Shown: positions 10,905 through 22,340, counted from the stretch's first letter. The stretch is DNA of 64,000 nt from Harmonia axyridis (GCF_914767665.1 NC_059501.1:72328798-72392797); one strand, 5' to 3'. Translations and numbers: made by a program. Notes: generated by a model from the letters alone, not told the origin.

Positions 10905-11085
10905 AATTTGTTAACCGTTTACACAATTGGTACAATTTTGGAAATTTTGAGTTTTGTTTGGGTTGGTTATTAATATTTTGTTATTTTTCAAATTGAATTG
11001 TAATCCATGACAAGAAAACCGAATACTTATATCATAAATATATATTATATTGTGAAGGGGAAATGACACAATGTTTTTAATTTTT
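10905..11085. repeat. partial copy of the 10.2 kb inverted-repeat element
   Basis: GTTAACCGTTTAC at 10911 and GGTTGGTTATTAATATTTTG at 10959 are the reverse complement of the spacer at 10335-10405, while CATGACAAGAAAACCG and GTGAAGGGGAAATGACACAATG match the right arm (10475-10530) in direct orientation. The spacer is therefore inverted relative to the arm compared with the first copy. Confidence 0.6.
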
Positions 11086-11381
11086 TTGATATTTGTGTCC
11101 ACATGACTTCCAATTACAGACCTAAAAAATCATTAATCAGAGCTTGTTACAGTTGCACCTGCCTCATTTTTCGAAAAAGTAGAGGTTCAATCACATCACA
11201 ATCATTATTCTTAGTTTCAGAGCGACGCACATGGTTCCGATTCTTCACATCACTAACTTGTTCCAACCAGCAGGATAGAAAATCTGTTGACAGAGACGGA
11301 TTATATTTTATTAATATCATTTTTCTACATGAATGCAAGAAGCAAAACTTTATTGAACTATATTTAGTGGAAAAAGAAGTT

Positions 11382-11405
11382 CTTTATTGCACTAGTGCAA
11401 TAAAG
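11382..11405. repeat. perfect 24 bp palindrome
   Basis: Half-site CTTTATTGCACT followed directly by its exact complement, with no spacer. The neighbourhood (11375-11880) has further TTGCACT/AGTGCAA words at 11410 and in 11790-11870, suggesting an element with several such motifs. Confidence 0.8.
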
Positions 11406-11911
11406 TTTTTATTGCACTCATCTGTCATTCTACTTCAACGTGCTGTCATCATGACAAACAAATATTTCAGCCGGAAGGAAATAACGATGTACAGTTATCA
11501 AGTACTAGTACGTTTATAGCAGTAACAAATCAAGAAGTGGATTTAAAAAGTACTTCACTACGAAATATTCATATTGAAAATTGCACCAATTGTTCATTCA
11601 CTTTCAACATTGAGGGTAAAAATAAAGTTTGAGCTAAATTGTTCGTAACGTATTAGTTCCTGTTTCAATGCAAATCGATATTAATATTAAAGTATTCAAG
11701 TTGCGCTTTTCATTTTCCTACACCTAGTGCCACACCTCAATGAATCATTTTTTGCTTTTTGCATGAACGTAGAAAAAATGTTGTATGCAACTCGTGCAAA
11801 AATTGGCCTAACGGCCTCGTCGGACAATTTCACGTCGAGTGCAATAAACATTCACTTTTTGCACTTGTTGCATAAATAACTATTTAAAGTTGATTCAATT
11901 CGAATAATCTA

Positions 11912-12798
11912 AGGTGTACTCAACTGTCACGATTTACAGCTTTCTTAGAAATTCAAGTTTCCTAAGGTACCCTTTCTGATTCCCAGCCAGAAGCTTTCTC
12001 GTCTATGAAATGAATATCCGAATTCGTTTTATGGAAATGATCACCTTAATGCTTCGTCTTTGTTATAGGCATTTTTCCCATATATTCATTCCTAGATAAG
12101 TTTTTTCAATAAGAAGATAATAGTCTCAGTTGAAACGAATAAGGCGATAGGTTGAGGAATTTCCAAATATTTAAATAGTTTGATATAATAACAAAATAGG
12201 TCATTAAATTTCTATTTGCATTTAGGTATGAATAGTATATAGGCCATTCCCTTCGTTAAAGTTTGTCAATCTTGAAGTGACATCTCACGTAACATGAAAC
12301 CCTCTCTTTGGTAACATTAGAGGCAATTATACAAACTAACTGACACTTATCCACTCAAGAATCCTATTTTAATGATCGAAAATCTGTTGAAAAGTCAATT
12401 TTAATCTATTGTTTCATATCGCATCATCAACAGAATTGATGAAATTCAGTTTGTCTAATGAATTGTGCAATTTTAACAATTTCTATCTGTTCTGCAAACA
12501 TTGGCATCGCCAGCAGCTGGAATTAGAGTAGGCCAGATGATTAGGCAGTGTGAATTTTAATTTTAACGCATATTTCCCTGAGGAAATTTGCATAGGCCAG
12601 ACAGCATAGTGATAGTAGTGCCATCATGATGAAGTAATAATACGATTTTTTGACCATTTAGACCACTTTTCTGAATACAAATATGAAGTCAAAACTTCAT
12701 TGAAGTTTGTCTATTTCTGATTAAATAAGAATTTTCAAAAATTTCTAGAACCCAATCATTCAAGATTATTCTCGGCTAAAAATTCTGGAATCACAGAA
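11912..12798. repeat. direct duplication, copy 1
   Basis: From AGGTGTACTCAACTGTC to ATTCTGGAATCACAG this segment aligns along its full length with 13270-14303 (offset about 1358 bp at the start), at roughly 85 percent identity by eye, with many small indels. No open frame is shared. It contains CCAGATGATTAGGC and TAATTTTAACGCATATTTCC, conserved in both copies. It may be an old segmental duplication or two members of a repeat family. Confidence 0.8.
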
Positions 12799-12829
12799 CA
12801 TCCCAATTAGCATTAAGAAAAATAGTTAA

Positions 12830-13190
12830 ACTCTAATAACATTCTTTTGAACAAGGAGAAATCAAACTTCATATTTTTTCATCAAACCGACTCGAAAATT
12901 GAGACTCCAGATTATATCAAATTGAGTGGTTTCAAGTACAGTACATCAAAGTCCACCGAGGACTCCATATAGATGAAGAATTGAATTGGAAGCAGCATAC
13001 CAATTACCCCAATCAGAAATTAGGGACAGAAATCTATGCCTTTAGAATAATTTCTAAATACTTGGATGCAAACGTGTTAAAAACACTTGACCATGCAACA
13101 ATAGAGGCGAAAATGAGATTTGGTATCATGTTTTATGGTTCGGGAAACTTGCGGGATATATTTGTGCTGTTAACTGTTTTCATCATTCTA
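12830..13190 (+). pseudogene. LINE reverse transcriptase C-terminal fragment
   Basis: Across two frames: LLNKEKSNFIFFHQTDSKIE, then GFKYSTSKST, ELNWKQHTNYPNQKLGT, YAFRIISKYLDANVLKT, and AKMRFGIMFYGSGNLRDIF. The order Nxxxxx-KSNFIFF ... F-GVxLDxxLNWKxH ... AKxRFGIxFYG is the thumb region just downstream of the reverse transcriptase palm in Jockey/CR1-type elements. Only this piece remains; it lies exactly between the two copies of the 0.9-1.0 kb duplication. Confidence 0.8.
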
Positions 13191-13269
13191 TCCTTATTCA
13201 TCGAAATAGTTTTAAAAGACGAATATTTCAGTGGTGTAATTTCAAAGTTTATTTAGTTCGTATTAGCTC

Positions 13270-14303
13270 AGGTGTATTCAACTGTCCCGATTTGAAGCTT
13301 TCTCAGTACTTCAAGATTTCTAAGGTACCCTTTCTGATTCCCAGCAATCCCAGCCACAAGCTTTCTTGGCTATGAAATGAATATTGATAATATAATATAA
13401 ATATCCGGATTTTCATTTAACTATAACTCGTTTTGAGGTCAACTTAATACTTTGTTAAACGCATTTGAAGTTTTTTCTATATATTCATTCCTAGATAAGT
13501 TTTTTCAATAATACGATAATACGAGTAGTCTCAGTTTTAACTTAAACGAATAAGGCGATAAATTAAGGTATTTCCAAATATTTGAATATGTTGATATATA
13601 ATAACAGAATAGGTCATTGAATTTCAATTCGCATTTATAATTGTTAGATATATAGGCAATTCCCTTCGTTAAGTTTGTCATTGTTGAAGTGACATCTGAA
13701 GTAACATGAAACCCAATCTTCGGTATCATTAGAGACAATTATACAGACTTATTGACACTTATCCACTCAGGAATTCTATTTTAATGATCAAATATCTGTT
13801 GAAAAGTCAATTTTAATCTATTGTTTCATATCGCATCTTCAACAGAATGGATGAAATTCAGTTCGTCTAATGATTTGTGCAATTTTATCAATTTCCATCT
13901 GTTCTGCAATCATTGGCATCGCCAGCTCTAGGAGTTGGAATTAGAGTTGGCCAGATGATTAGGCTGTGTGAATTTCAATTTTAACGCATATTTCCCTGAG
14001 GATATGATATATGCATAGGCCAGATGGCATAGTGATAGAAATGTCATAAGGAGAAAATCATTGACAAGAGAAGTCTGAAGTTTTTGACCGTTTGTTCCAA
14101 TTCATATTTTGCATTTTTCCACAAGCTTTCTCATGAACCCTAAATTTAGTTCAGTTTTCTGAATACAAATATGAAGTCAAAACTTCATTGAAGTTTGTCT
14201 ATTTCTGATTAAATAAAAATTGTATTTGATCTCAAATTTTCAAAAATTACTAGAACCCAAACATTCAAGATCATTCTCGGCTCAAAATTCTGAAATCACA
14301 GGA
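13270..14303. repeat. direct duplication, copy 2
   Basis: Full-length counterpart of 11912-12798, about 145 bp longer. The main insertions are near 13385-13400 and 14045-14155. The last part (GAAGTCAAAACTTCATTGAA, CATTCTCGGCTCAAAATTC) is nearly identical in both; CCATTCTCGGCTCAGAATTC also occurs at 49380, so this end belongs to a dispersed repeat. Confidence 0.8.
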
Positions 14304-14744
14304 AAGATCTTAATGTTTTTGAGCGCTCGTTCACAGATCAGAACTTCAATTTATAATAATGAACAGAGGATGGTATCACCGTCCTTAAAAACACGATAAC
14401 TCTCGAAGAGAATCAACTATAAACTGGAACTTTTCAGGATAGGCTCAGATCTTGAATCTAAAGTTCGTTATACGAAGAGGTGATACTTTATAACCTCCGT
14501 AACTTATGTTCATTTTGGTTAATAAACATTAATATTATTATTATTCTATTAATGAGCAATAGCGATCCCTGAATATGACGATTTGAAATTCTATTTTATT
14601 TCAGAAATAAGAATTCAATCGAGATGAAATTTTGCATTCAGATGTAATATAATATTACAGGCCTCATTCAAAATGTTATGTTTATCTCATTACGAAATTG
14701 ATTATTGGAAAAACACTCTCTTTCATTTCAGTGAAAACAGATCC
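14304..14744. other. no recognised feature
   Basis: AT-rich; a short ATT/TTA run near 14530. No open frame or repeat match. Confidence 0.4.
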
Positions 14745-15565
14745 GACCAATTCAAGATTTTTTCAGAAGTAAATTAATTGGAAATAATAAAGGATATCTA
14801 GTGAAATATAAGCTATTGTTTAATTACAAAATGTTTGATACTACCTGAAAAAATGGTATGGTTCTACGGCATCCAAAGCGAAAGGCGTTCAAAAGCTCTT
14901 GATGACAAGTTTTTTCAGATAAAGAGTAATTAAAAAGAACACTCCACTAAGTTGACTTATATTTCACTCAACATAAGTGATACTTATTCCTTTCAAACAG
15001 CTATTCGGCAAGTTTCAACAGAAATAAGAAATAATCCGAAAAATGGTTAAATTTGTTCCTAGTTCCTCGAAAGTTGAGTTGAGAGTTGAGATTTTGCAGA
15101 TAGATAAAAAGTAGCTAACAGTTTCAGGATTTTCTGTTGATCGTAGGAATTTCAGGTAGAATGTTGAAAAAAAAACCTAAGCTTTCAGAGAAACAAAATC
15201 ATACCTACCAAATTGAAATTTTTCATTTTACAAACAATAACGACCTCGAGTTGTATTCAGAATTTGATGTTGATTGCCTCACTAGAGTCACAGTAAAAAA
15301 AAAAGACATAGAGAAAAAATCTCAATATTTCTGTACCAAAAGATTTTAATAGGTTGCAATTTAGTTTATATGATATGTTGAATAAAATATAATCATTCGA
15401 ATTTCAAGAGGATCGTAGTAAGAAAACTCAGCCAAATAAACTAACAACAACAATCATATATTGAAAAACTAAATCCACTTAAATTCAGCACGAAAGTGGT
15501 TCAATACCTCTTGATGACAAATCAGTCGTGTTTTCCAGATATAAAACAACTCAAAAGATTATTCA

Positions 15566-15781
15566 GTGAATCATAAATCATTGTATAATTATAAAAAATA
15601 TATACACAAACACAACAAAGTTACCCCCAAAACTACCCAAACAAAAATCTATTTCCATTCAGTCACACAAGTGACACTTATTCCCTTCCAACATCCATTC
15701 GGCAAAGTTCAACGGACATACGAAATAATCCGACAAAAAATTAAATTTGTTCCTGGTCCCCCAAAAGTTTTTAAGAAGTAG
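15566..15781 (+). CDS. short frame of segment B, copy 1 (unrecognised)
   Basis: A 71-codon frame including TQVTLIPFQHPFGKVQ and TYEIIRQKIKFVPGPPKV. The same frame is open in all three B segments (also 16671-16880 and 17777-18019) with mostly conservative changes, whereas the related A segments have a stop (QQK-stop-EIIRK) or a shifted base. TTCCATTCAG just before the conserved core looks like a splice acceptor. I do not recognise the protein. It could be a duplicated exon, a mobile-element remnant, or chance conservation from recent duplication. Confidence 0.25.
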   Translation: MNHKSLYNYKKYIHKHNKVTPKTTQTKIYFHSVTQVTLIPFQHPFGKVQRTYEIIRQKIKFVPGPPKVFKK

Positions 15782-16670
15782 ATTAATTGGAAATAATAAA
15801 GGACATCCAGTGAAATATAAGCTATTATTTAATTACAAAATGTTTGATACTACCTGAAAAAATGGTATGGTTCTACGGCATCCAACAGCGCGAAAGGCGT
15901 TCAAAAGCTCTTAATGACAAGTCAGTCAAGTTTTTTCAGATAAAGAGTAATTAAAAAGAACATTTACTAAGTTGACTTATATTTCACTAAACATAAGTCA
16001 TTATTCAATTATCAAAACATATATACACAACAAAATAACCTTCAAAATCAGCCAACAAAAAATATATTTCCATCCAGACACACAAGTGATACTTATTCCT
16101 TTCAAACAGTTATTCGGCAAGTTTCAACAGAAATAAGAAATAATCCGAAAAATGGTTAAATTTGTTCCTAGTTCCTCAAAGTTGAGTTGAGAGTTGAGAT
16201 TTTGCAGATAGATAAAAAGTACCTAACAGTTTCAGGATTTTCTGTTGATCGTAAAAATTTCAGGTAGAATGTTGAAAAAAAACCATAAGCTTTCAGAGAA
16301 ACAAAATTATACCTACCAAATTGAAATTTTTCATTTTACAAACAATAACGACCTCGAGTTGTATTCAAAATTTCATATAGATTGCCTCATCACAGTAAAA
16401 ACAAAAAACATAAAGAAAAAATCTCAATATTTCCGTATCAAAAGATTTTACTAGATTGCAATTTAGTTTATGATATCTCAAATAAAATATAATCATTCGA
16501 ATGTTGATGTCGAGTATCTTAGTATCAAAACTCAGCTAGATAAACTAACAACAAAAATCATATATTGAAAAAATAAATCCACTCAAATTCAGCGCGAAAG
16601 TGGTTCAAAACCTCTTGATGACAAGTCAGTCGTGTTTTTCCAGATATAAAACAAATCAAAAGATTATTCA

Positions 16671-16880
16671 GTGAATCATAAATCATTGTTTAATCAAAAA
16701 AAATATATTCACAACATAATTACCCACAAAACTAGCCAAACAAAAATCTATTTCCATTCAGTCACACAAGTGACACTTATTCCCTTCCAACATCCATTCG
16801 GCAAAGTTCAACAGACATACGAAATAATCCGACAAAAGGTTAAATTTGTTAATGGTCCCCCAAGATTTTTTCAGAAGTAA
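16671..16880 (+). CDS. short frame of segment B, copy 2 (unrecognised)
   Basis: A 69-codon frame parallel to the copies at 15566 and 17777, sharing KTSQTKIYFHSVTQVTLIPF, then GKVQQTYEIIRQKVKFV. The end differs (NGPPRFFQK). No known domain. Confidence 0.25.
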   Translation: MNHKSLFNQKKYIHNIITHKTSQTKIYFHSVTQVTLIPFQHPFGKVQQTYEIIRQKVKFVNGPPRFFQK

Positions 16881-17776
16881 ATTATTTGCAAATAATAATG
16901 GACATCCAGTGAAATATAAGCTATTATTTAATTACAAAATGTTTGACACTACCTGAAAAAATGGTATGGTTCTACGGCATCCAACAGCGCGAAAGGCGTT
17001 CAAAAGCTCTTGATGACAAGTCAGTCAAGTTTTTTCAGATAAAGAGTAATTAAAAAGAACACTTCACTAAGTTGACTTATATTTCACTAAACATAAGTCA
17101 TTATGCAATTATCAAAATATATACACAACAAAATAACCTTCAAAATCAGCCAACAAAAAATATATTTCCATTCAGTCACACAAGTGATACTTATTCCTTT
17201 CAAAACAGCTATTCGGCAAATTTCAACAGAAATACGAAGTAATCCGAAAAATGGTTAAATTTGTTCCTAGTTCCTCAAAAGTTGAGTGGAGAGTTGAGAT
17301 TTTGCAGATAGATAAAAAGTACCTAACAGTTTCAGGATTTTCTGTTGATCGTAAAAATTTCAGGTAGAATGTTGAAAAGAAAACCATAAGCTTTCAGCGA
17401 AACAAAATTATACGTACCAAATTGAAATTTTTCATTTCACAAACAATAACGACCTCGAGTTGTATTCAGAATTTGATGTTGATTGCCTCACAAGAGTCAC
17501 AGTAAAAACAAAAAGACATAGAGAAAAAATCTCAATATTTCTGTACCAAAAGATTTTAATAGGTTGCAATTTAGTTTATATGATATGTTGAATAAAATAT
17601 AATCATTTGAACTTCAAGAGGATCGTAGTATCAAAACTCAGCCAAATAAACTAACAACAACAATCATATATTGAAAAAATAAATCCACTTAAATTCAGAG
17701 CGAAAGTGTTTCAAAACCTCTTGATGACGAGTCAGTCGTGTTTTTCCAGATATAAAACAAATCAAAAGATTATTCA

Positions 17777-18019
17777 GTGAATCATAAATCATTGTATAAT
17801 TATAAAAAATATATACACAAGAAAATTACCCCCAAAACTACCCAAACAAAAATCTATTTCCATTCAGTCACACAAGTGACACTTATTCCCTTGAAACAGC
17901 CATTCGGCAAAGTTCAACAGACATACGAAATAATCCGACAAAAGGTTACATTTGTTCCTGGTCCTCCAAGAGTTGAACCTAATAAAAGCCAAAATAAATC
18001 ACACTCTTTATTTCCCTAA
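17777..18019 (+). CDS. short frame of segment B, copy 3, leaving the array (unrecognised)
   Basis: An 80-codon frame sharing TQVTLIPLKQPFGKVQQ and ends FVPGPPRVEPNKSQNKSH before a stop. It crosses from the array into unique sequence at about codon 60. If segment B is an exon, this would be the original copy, because it is the only one continuous with non-repeated DNA. That is inference. Confidence 0.25.
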   Translation: MNHKSLYNYKKYIHKKITPKTTQTKIYFHSVTQVTLIPLKQPFGKVQQTYEIIRQKVTFVPGPPRVEPNKSQNKSHSLFP

Positions 18020-18480
18020 CCCAAACCACAAGAATTCAACCGTGATCCCAATCTACCAATACGACAAAACATTGACTCATCAAATACCGCACACTTACAA
18101 TGTAAAGTACCCGTTCTACAAGCGAATCGGCATCTCAACATCTAGTTTCTCATGCTCCCAAACTGCGGCCGACATAGGGATGGACCCTCGGATTCCTCAG
18201 CTTCTTCATAACTCATATAAAAACAATGTAGTAGAATTCGACTACACGGAAAGACAATGCATTCCACGGATATTATTCATTAATAGCTGGCTCTACCCTC
18301 GACTTTGAATGGTGCGATGGGTCCATTCAACAGAACCCGACCATATTACGTGGCACCCAAGTTCTCTCAGTGTTTATCTGTCGGTGTTTTTCTTCTCACC
18401 GGTGGCAGGGAGGTACTCTAGTCTACCGCGAGATTTTGGTCTAGTGGGTTTGGTTGTGGTTCGAGATTTCGAATTAGAAA
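17986..18480 (+). other. GC-richer region downstream of the array, with an unrecognised frame
   Basis: A frame open to a stop at 18308 contains VIPIYQYDKTLTHQIPHTYN, then VKYPFYKRIGIS and DIGMDPRIPQLLHNSYKNN. Base composition is richer in GC than the array, including CTGCGGCCGACATAGGG and ACCGGTGGCAGGGAGG. I recognise no domain. The composition is compatible with an exon or with conserved regulatory DNA. Confidence 0.25.
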
Positions 18481-18578
18481 ATCTGGATTAAAAGGCATGA
18501 TCTCAATAAGACGAAATGTGTGGTTGAATATCTCCTGTACCAGAATAGGCTAGATAACATATTTTGAATTGTAGGAAT

Positions 18579-18712
18579 GAGTTTACTTTTACCTAAAATA
18601 ACCGATTTCAGAAATAAACTCAAATTTCTAAGCAAATTATGGCATGAGTTTTTTTTTACCAAAAATAACCAATTTCAGAAATAAACTCAAATTTCGAAGC
18701 AAATTATGGCAT
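18579..18712. repeat. tandem duplication, about 67 bp period, two copies
   Basis: GAGTTTACTTTTACC then AAATAACCGATTTCAGAAAT and AACTCAAATTTCTAAGC, followed immediately by a copy with a longer T run and a few substitutions (CAATTTCAG, TTTCGAAGC). Both end AAATTATGGCAT. Confidence 0.85.
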
Positions 18713-20214
18713 TTTCTCCAATGTAATTTAAGCCTAACCTGAAAACACTGATTAATAAACATATAGCGTCTGTTTATGGCGTAAAAGTTGAGTAAATTTT
18801 TCTTAATCATATCTACTGTATTCACAAAGAAGATCATATTTCGATATTCAGATAAGAAGTCTCCATTTAATGAAAAAATAGAATAAATAAATTAATAAAT
18901 AGAATGTTTATACTTCGTATGTCTATGGGTAATACTTGAATACACTTCATTTTACTCTAGAGTCTAGAGACCATCGATTTATATGAGGTTTCCACTATTA
19001 TTCAGTTTAAAGGGCTCGTCATTGCGGAAAGTCCTTATTTATTAATTTTTCCGAAATGAAAAAAAATTAAATGAATTTTTCATTTGAGATATGCATGGTC
19101 CGACTTACCGAACAAACATTTAATTTTTTTATGAATTTTCACATGAAAATATCATCCAAAAAGTCTTGTCAAAAGCTGAAAATACGGTTCTTCCAAAATT
19201 GAAAGTGAATACGTAAAAACGTATTTTGAATTCTTGCATGTGGTAGAAAAGATCGGTAAATCAGAGGAATGTTTGAGCTTGCTCAATTCATCCTGAAAAG
19301 TGGTGGAATCTCAAAAACCGGGAGGAAAGAAGAGTAGTTTGACAGATCAGAAGAATGACACGTGGTATAAACCCCTCTTAATGCCATATTGACTTTGGGT
19401 CCTTAGATTGAATAGTGGGTTTGTGGCTTGAGGACTGGTCAAATCAAACAAATCCTCACACTATCGTCGACGTTTTTCAAGACTTTTCAAATGGGTTTAT
19501 AAGGTGCAAGATGTGAATATGAAACCTATAGGGGATTACATATAAAGATGATCACTTTATCTGTAATATAACTCGAAAACAATCGACACTTTTGTCAGTC
19601 TCTCAGTTTTTTTACGAATATTTATAAAATATATCAATGCTCTGTACAAAGTACAAATTTTTTCGCGAAAAACGAAAAATTACCAGATATTTTTAATTTT
19701 TTATTCGCAAATTGAAAATATTTACTTTCTTTCATGTAGATCTTCGTTTAAGGAATTTATGTGAAAAGCGAATAAAAATCGGGGATTTGCAAGAAGAAAT
19801 ATCTCTAATTTTGTTTTGAACTGAGTAGCCACTTGGTGGTTTTCCCTCTTTAGCTGCTGAATATTCGTCGTATTGTTTACCTTAGTACGAAGTGAAAACG
19901 AACATCCTGTGATAAATCTTGAAATCAAAATTTTTTCAAACTTCAAGGGTTGAAAATTGCTTCAGAAGGGGAGGTGCTAGGAGATAATTGTATACACAAT
20001 ATAAATACAATGAAAGGAAGGCGTGTAACGTAACAAGGTTGCAAGCTGATTAAAGAAAATATCTAATAATTTTACCCACTCCATAAACTTTGGGAAGAAA
20101 TTTATCTACAAATTTTGGCCTGTGGGATATTTGAACCCAATGCTGCATAAAATTATCACTATTGCAACTCTAAAAGAATTGAATTGTCAAAAAATAGTTT
20201 TTTGGTTTACTAGG
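18713..20214. other. no recognised feature
   Basis: About 1.5 kb of AT-rich sequence. A minus-strand open frame of 74 codons at 19722-19946 has no recognisable motif and I do not call it. No repeats or terminal-repeat pairs seen. Confidence 0.35.
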
Positions 20215-20216
20215 CA

Positions 20217-20322
20217 GCAAAGTAGTAAATTGACTGCCGCAGCTGAAAGTTTATATATCATAGACTCGCTACGCTCGGCTAGGAATTCGGCTAAAGCAGT
20301 CAATCTACTTTGCTACCGAGTT
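20217..20322. repeat. imperfect hairpin, CpG-rich loop
   Basis: GCAAAGTAGTAAATTGACTGC (about 20217-20237) is mirrored by GCAGTCAATCTACTTTGC (20297-20314). The loop contains GACTCGCTACGCTCGGCTAGG and CGGCTAAAGC. GCTGCCTAGGCAGG at 20570 repeats part of the outer sequence. It resembles a subterminal hairpin of a DNA element, but no ends are defined. Confidence 0.5.
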
Positions 20323-20325
20323 GAA

Positions 20326-20689
20326 TATATAATTCTTTCTCCGATTGTTTATAATGAAATATGTAGGATATTGTATTTGCAAATTATTGCTATTCTCATA
20401 ATCTTTTTATGTTTCCTATGGTGATAAATTAAAACAAAATTGATAGAAATCGCAATTATTGGAATGGTTGGTTGCTATATGGAAATTTATATTTTCATAA
20501 TAAATATAATTTGACAACTTATTAAAATTTTTGACAGTTTTAATCCCATTGAGAATAATCATTTTGCTGCCTAGGCAGGAAATGTAACACTTTGCTGATT
20601 TATATGTGTCTTCTAAATTGATATTTGCTATTAACTGGAGAAAAATGATTTTCATCTCGAAGCTACAAGGTGTACACACCTTTTCTCAC
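20326..20689. other. no recognised feature
   Basis: AT-rich; only the CTGCCTAGGCAG word near 20572 stands out, an 12 bp palindrome-like motif shared with the preceding hairpin. Confidence 0.35.
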
Positions 20690-21083
20690 CACTTTGCTCA
20701 ACCGTCAGAGGTAACACAAGATGGGGTCGATAATGCTGCAGTCCAAAAGACCTTATCCAGCCATTCGGACAGTTAGAGGATGGCCTTGTTCTCCTAACCA
20801 CTCATCAGCCAAAGATCGAGTTGTCGCAAATCGGTCTCTAATGGCCATAAGTCTTAGGTGTCGATCTTGAACTTGTGCCCTTTCAACGTCCAGTGCCTAC
20901 TCTTCTTCGATTTTGGGCATTCTCAAAACACGCTTGACAACATCTCATAACAGTAGTTGGATTTCTGTTCGTACGCTTAGCGATTTCTCGAAGTGACAAT
21001 CCCTCCTCCCGTAGACCAATAATTCGACCTCTTTCAAATTCACTTAGCTGGCGATGAATTCCGCGTACACGTGCTCTAGGCAT
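20690..21083 (-). pseudogene. Tc1-like transposase N-terminal half
   Basis: Minus-strand start at 21083: MPRARVRGIHRQLSEFERGR, then the helix-turn-helix EGLSLREIAKRTNRNPTTVM. This is the paired-type DNA-binding domain of Tc1-like transposases, which binds the inverted repeats. After one frameshift the second HTH and linker can be read as DRHLRLMAIRDRFATTRSLA and DEWLGEQGHPLTVR. A frameshift and stop follow, and the last readable piece resembles YRPHLVLPLT. The DDE catalytic domain is absent: the sequence ends at about 20690. Confidence 0.88.
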
Positions 21084-21085
21084 TT

Positions 21086-21789
21086 AACAACAACCAAACA
21101 TCGACTTTGGATCTCCTCCGAACAGCTGGTTTGTTTTGAAATTTTAAAAACTTGCAGAAAACGACTACAACATTCAAGTAACAAAAATTGTTTACATGAA
21201 ATAACCTTCAATATTTTTTTCTCCAAATTCAAAATCATTTACCCCTTGCTATATTATGTATGTTTCACCAAAATTTGAACTTTCGACAGCTCCTTTTGTA
21301 TGTTGCAGTTTCTTTGTCAGTTAGTATAAATAAATGGAAATAAGTATTATTAAAGAAGAAAGCATAATAAATGACAATTGGATCATGAGGTTTTCTAGAA
21401 AAATTGGAAATTCCATGATAATGAAAATATTTTGAAATTCATCATTGAAATAATCGAAAAACCTGTTAATTTTCAAAGTAATATAAAACAAAAACTGTAA
21501 TTAATATTGTGAGAAGAATCCGTGAGTTTATTCTAAACTGCAATAAGAAAAGGTTCTTCCCAAAAATTGAAAGAATCGATCAAGGTATTTTTGCACAGAA
21601 TCAAAATGAATCTGCACTGAAGAACCTAGTGAGAAGGGTAGAGTAGACCTTTAATGAAATTAATAACACAGTAAGTGATCCAAGAGATTTGCGAAAAAAA
21701 CCTTCATTATAGATGAATCAGCTACATAAGCAAATATGTTGATACTGATGTCTTAATTAGGAAGATACAAAAATATAACTAAACGATGA
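21086..21789. other. no recognised feature
   Basis: AT-rich. Bases just after 21083 may include the 5' untranslated region of the Tc1 remnant on the minus strand. No open frames or repeats of note. Confidence 0.35.
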
Positions 21790-22340
21790 TTACGATAACC
21801 AGAGGTTATTGTCTTCATCCACGAGCCTTAAATTCACACCAATTGGACGCTATGTCATTGTCCCCTCAGAACGAGAACAAATGATCCACGAAGGGAGGTT
21901 AATACGCCCCTGATTTTCGGTGTTCCTTTATAACTGTACCCCTATAATTATCCTCTGGAAAAGGGCGTAGCAACAATTTTAGCGGTTCGTTAACTCCGGG
22001 CTGCCCAATGCCAATTTTCGACTGATTTAAACCTATACATTATAAATATATATTTACATGGGGTTATTGTTGCTGTTCGCACCAAGCCGCTGCTCTCTCT
22101 GCGGCTCATGAAAAACGATCGATTTGTCGGGGAAATTATCGTACACACCCCTGAAATTACGCCTATCGATGTTGATGGAGATAATATTTCGAGCGGTGCC
22201 AGTACCTGCAGACCGGAGGACCGGCGCTTTGGCTTGTTTTGTTTTACGGTTTACTTAGTGTTGATTAATGGGCTCGGTCCGGGACGGATTAACACCTAGT
22301 TAGGGTGCATTCACACCGGGATAAAATTATTAGGTGATAA
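21790..22340. promoter_or_regulatory. GC/CpG-richer island, candidate regulatory DNA
   Basis: GC content rises sharply, with CGGGCTGCCC, ACGATCGATTTGTCGGGG, GACCGGAGGACCGGCGC and GGCTCGGTCCGGGACGG. It is non-repetitive within the window, has stops in all frames over its length, and has AT-rich flanks. A 63-codon plus-strand frame at 22108 has no motif. I infer conserved regulatory DNA, or less likely an exon or untranslated region. Confidence 0.3.

Larger units (their letters stand above)
14745..17985 (+). repeat. higher-order tandem array, three units of about 1.1 kb
   Basis: The same order of segments repeats three times. Segment A (ACCTGAAAAAATGGTATGG, GGCGTTCAAAAGCTCTT) starts at 14841, 15850 and 16949. 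A middle segment with CTTTCAGAGAAACAAAAT lies near 15181, 16290 and 17392. Segment B (GTGGTTCAAAACCTCTTGAT or variant, then ATTCAGTGAATCATAAATC) has its short frame starting at 15566, 16671 and 17777. The period is 1105-1106 bp between B starts. The first A lacks about 95 bp. A and B are themselves related: both contain TCACACAAGTGA, ACTTATTCC, ATTCGGCAAA and ATAATCCGA in the same order, so each unit is an A-B dimer. The last B runs into non-repeated sequence at about 17960. Confidence 0.92.

Noticed and set aside
18309..18491. 60-codon plus-strand frame after the array region
   Set aside because: Short, starts in a different phase from the preceding frame, and shows no motif; it is covered by the unrecognised GC-richer region.
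19722..19946. 74-codon minus-strand frame
   Set aside because: No motif, average composition, no supporting context.
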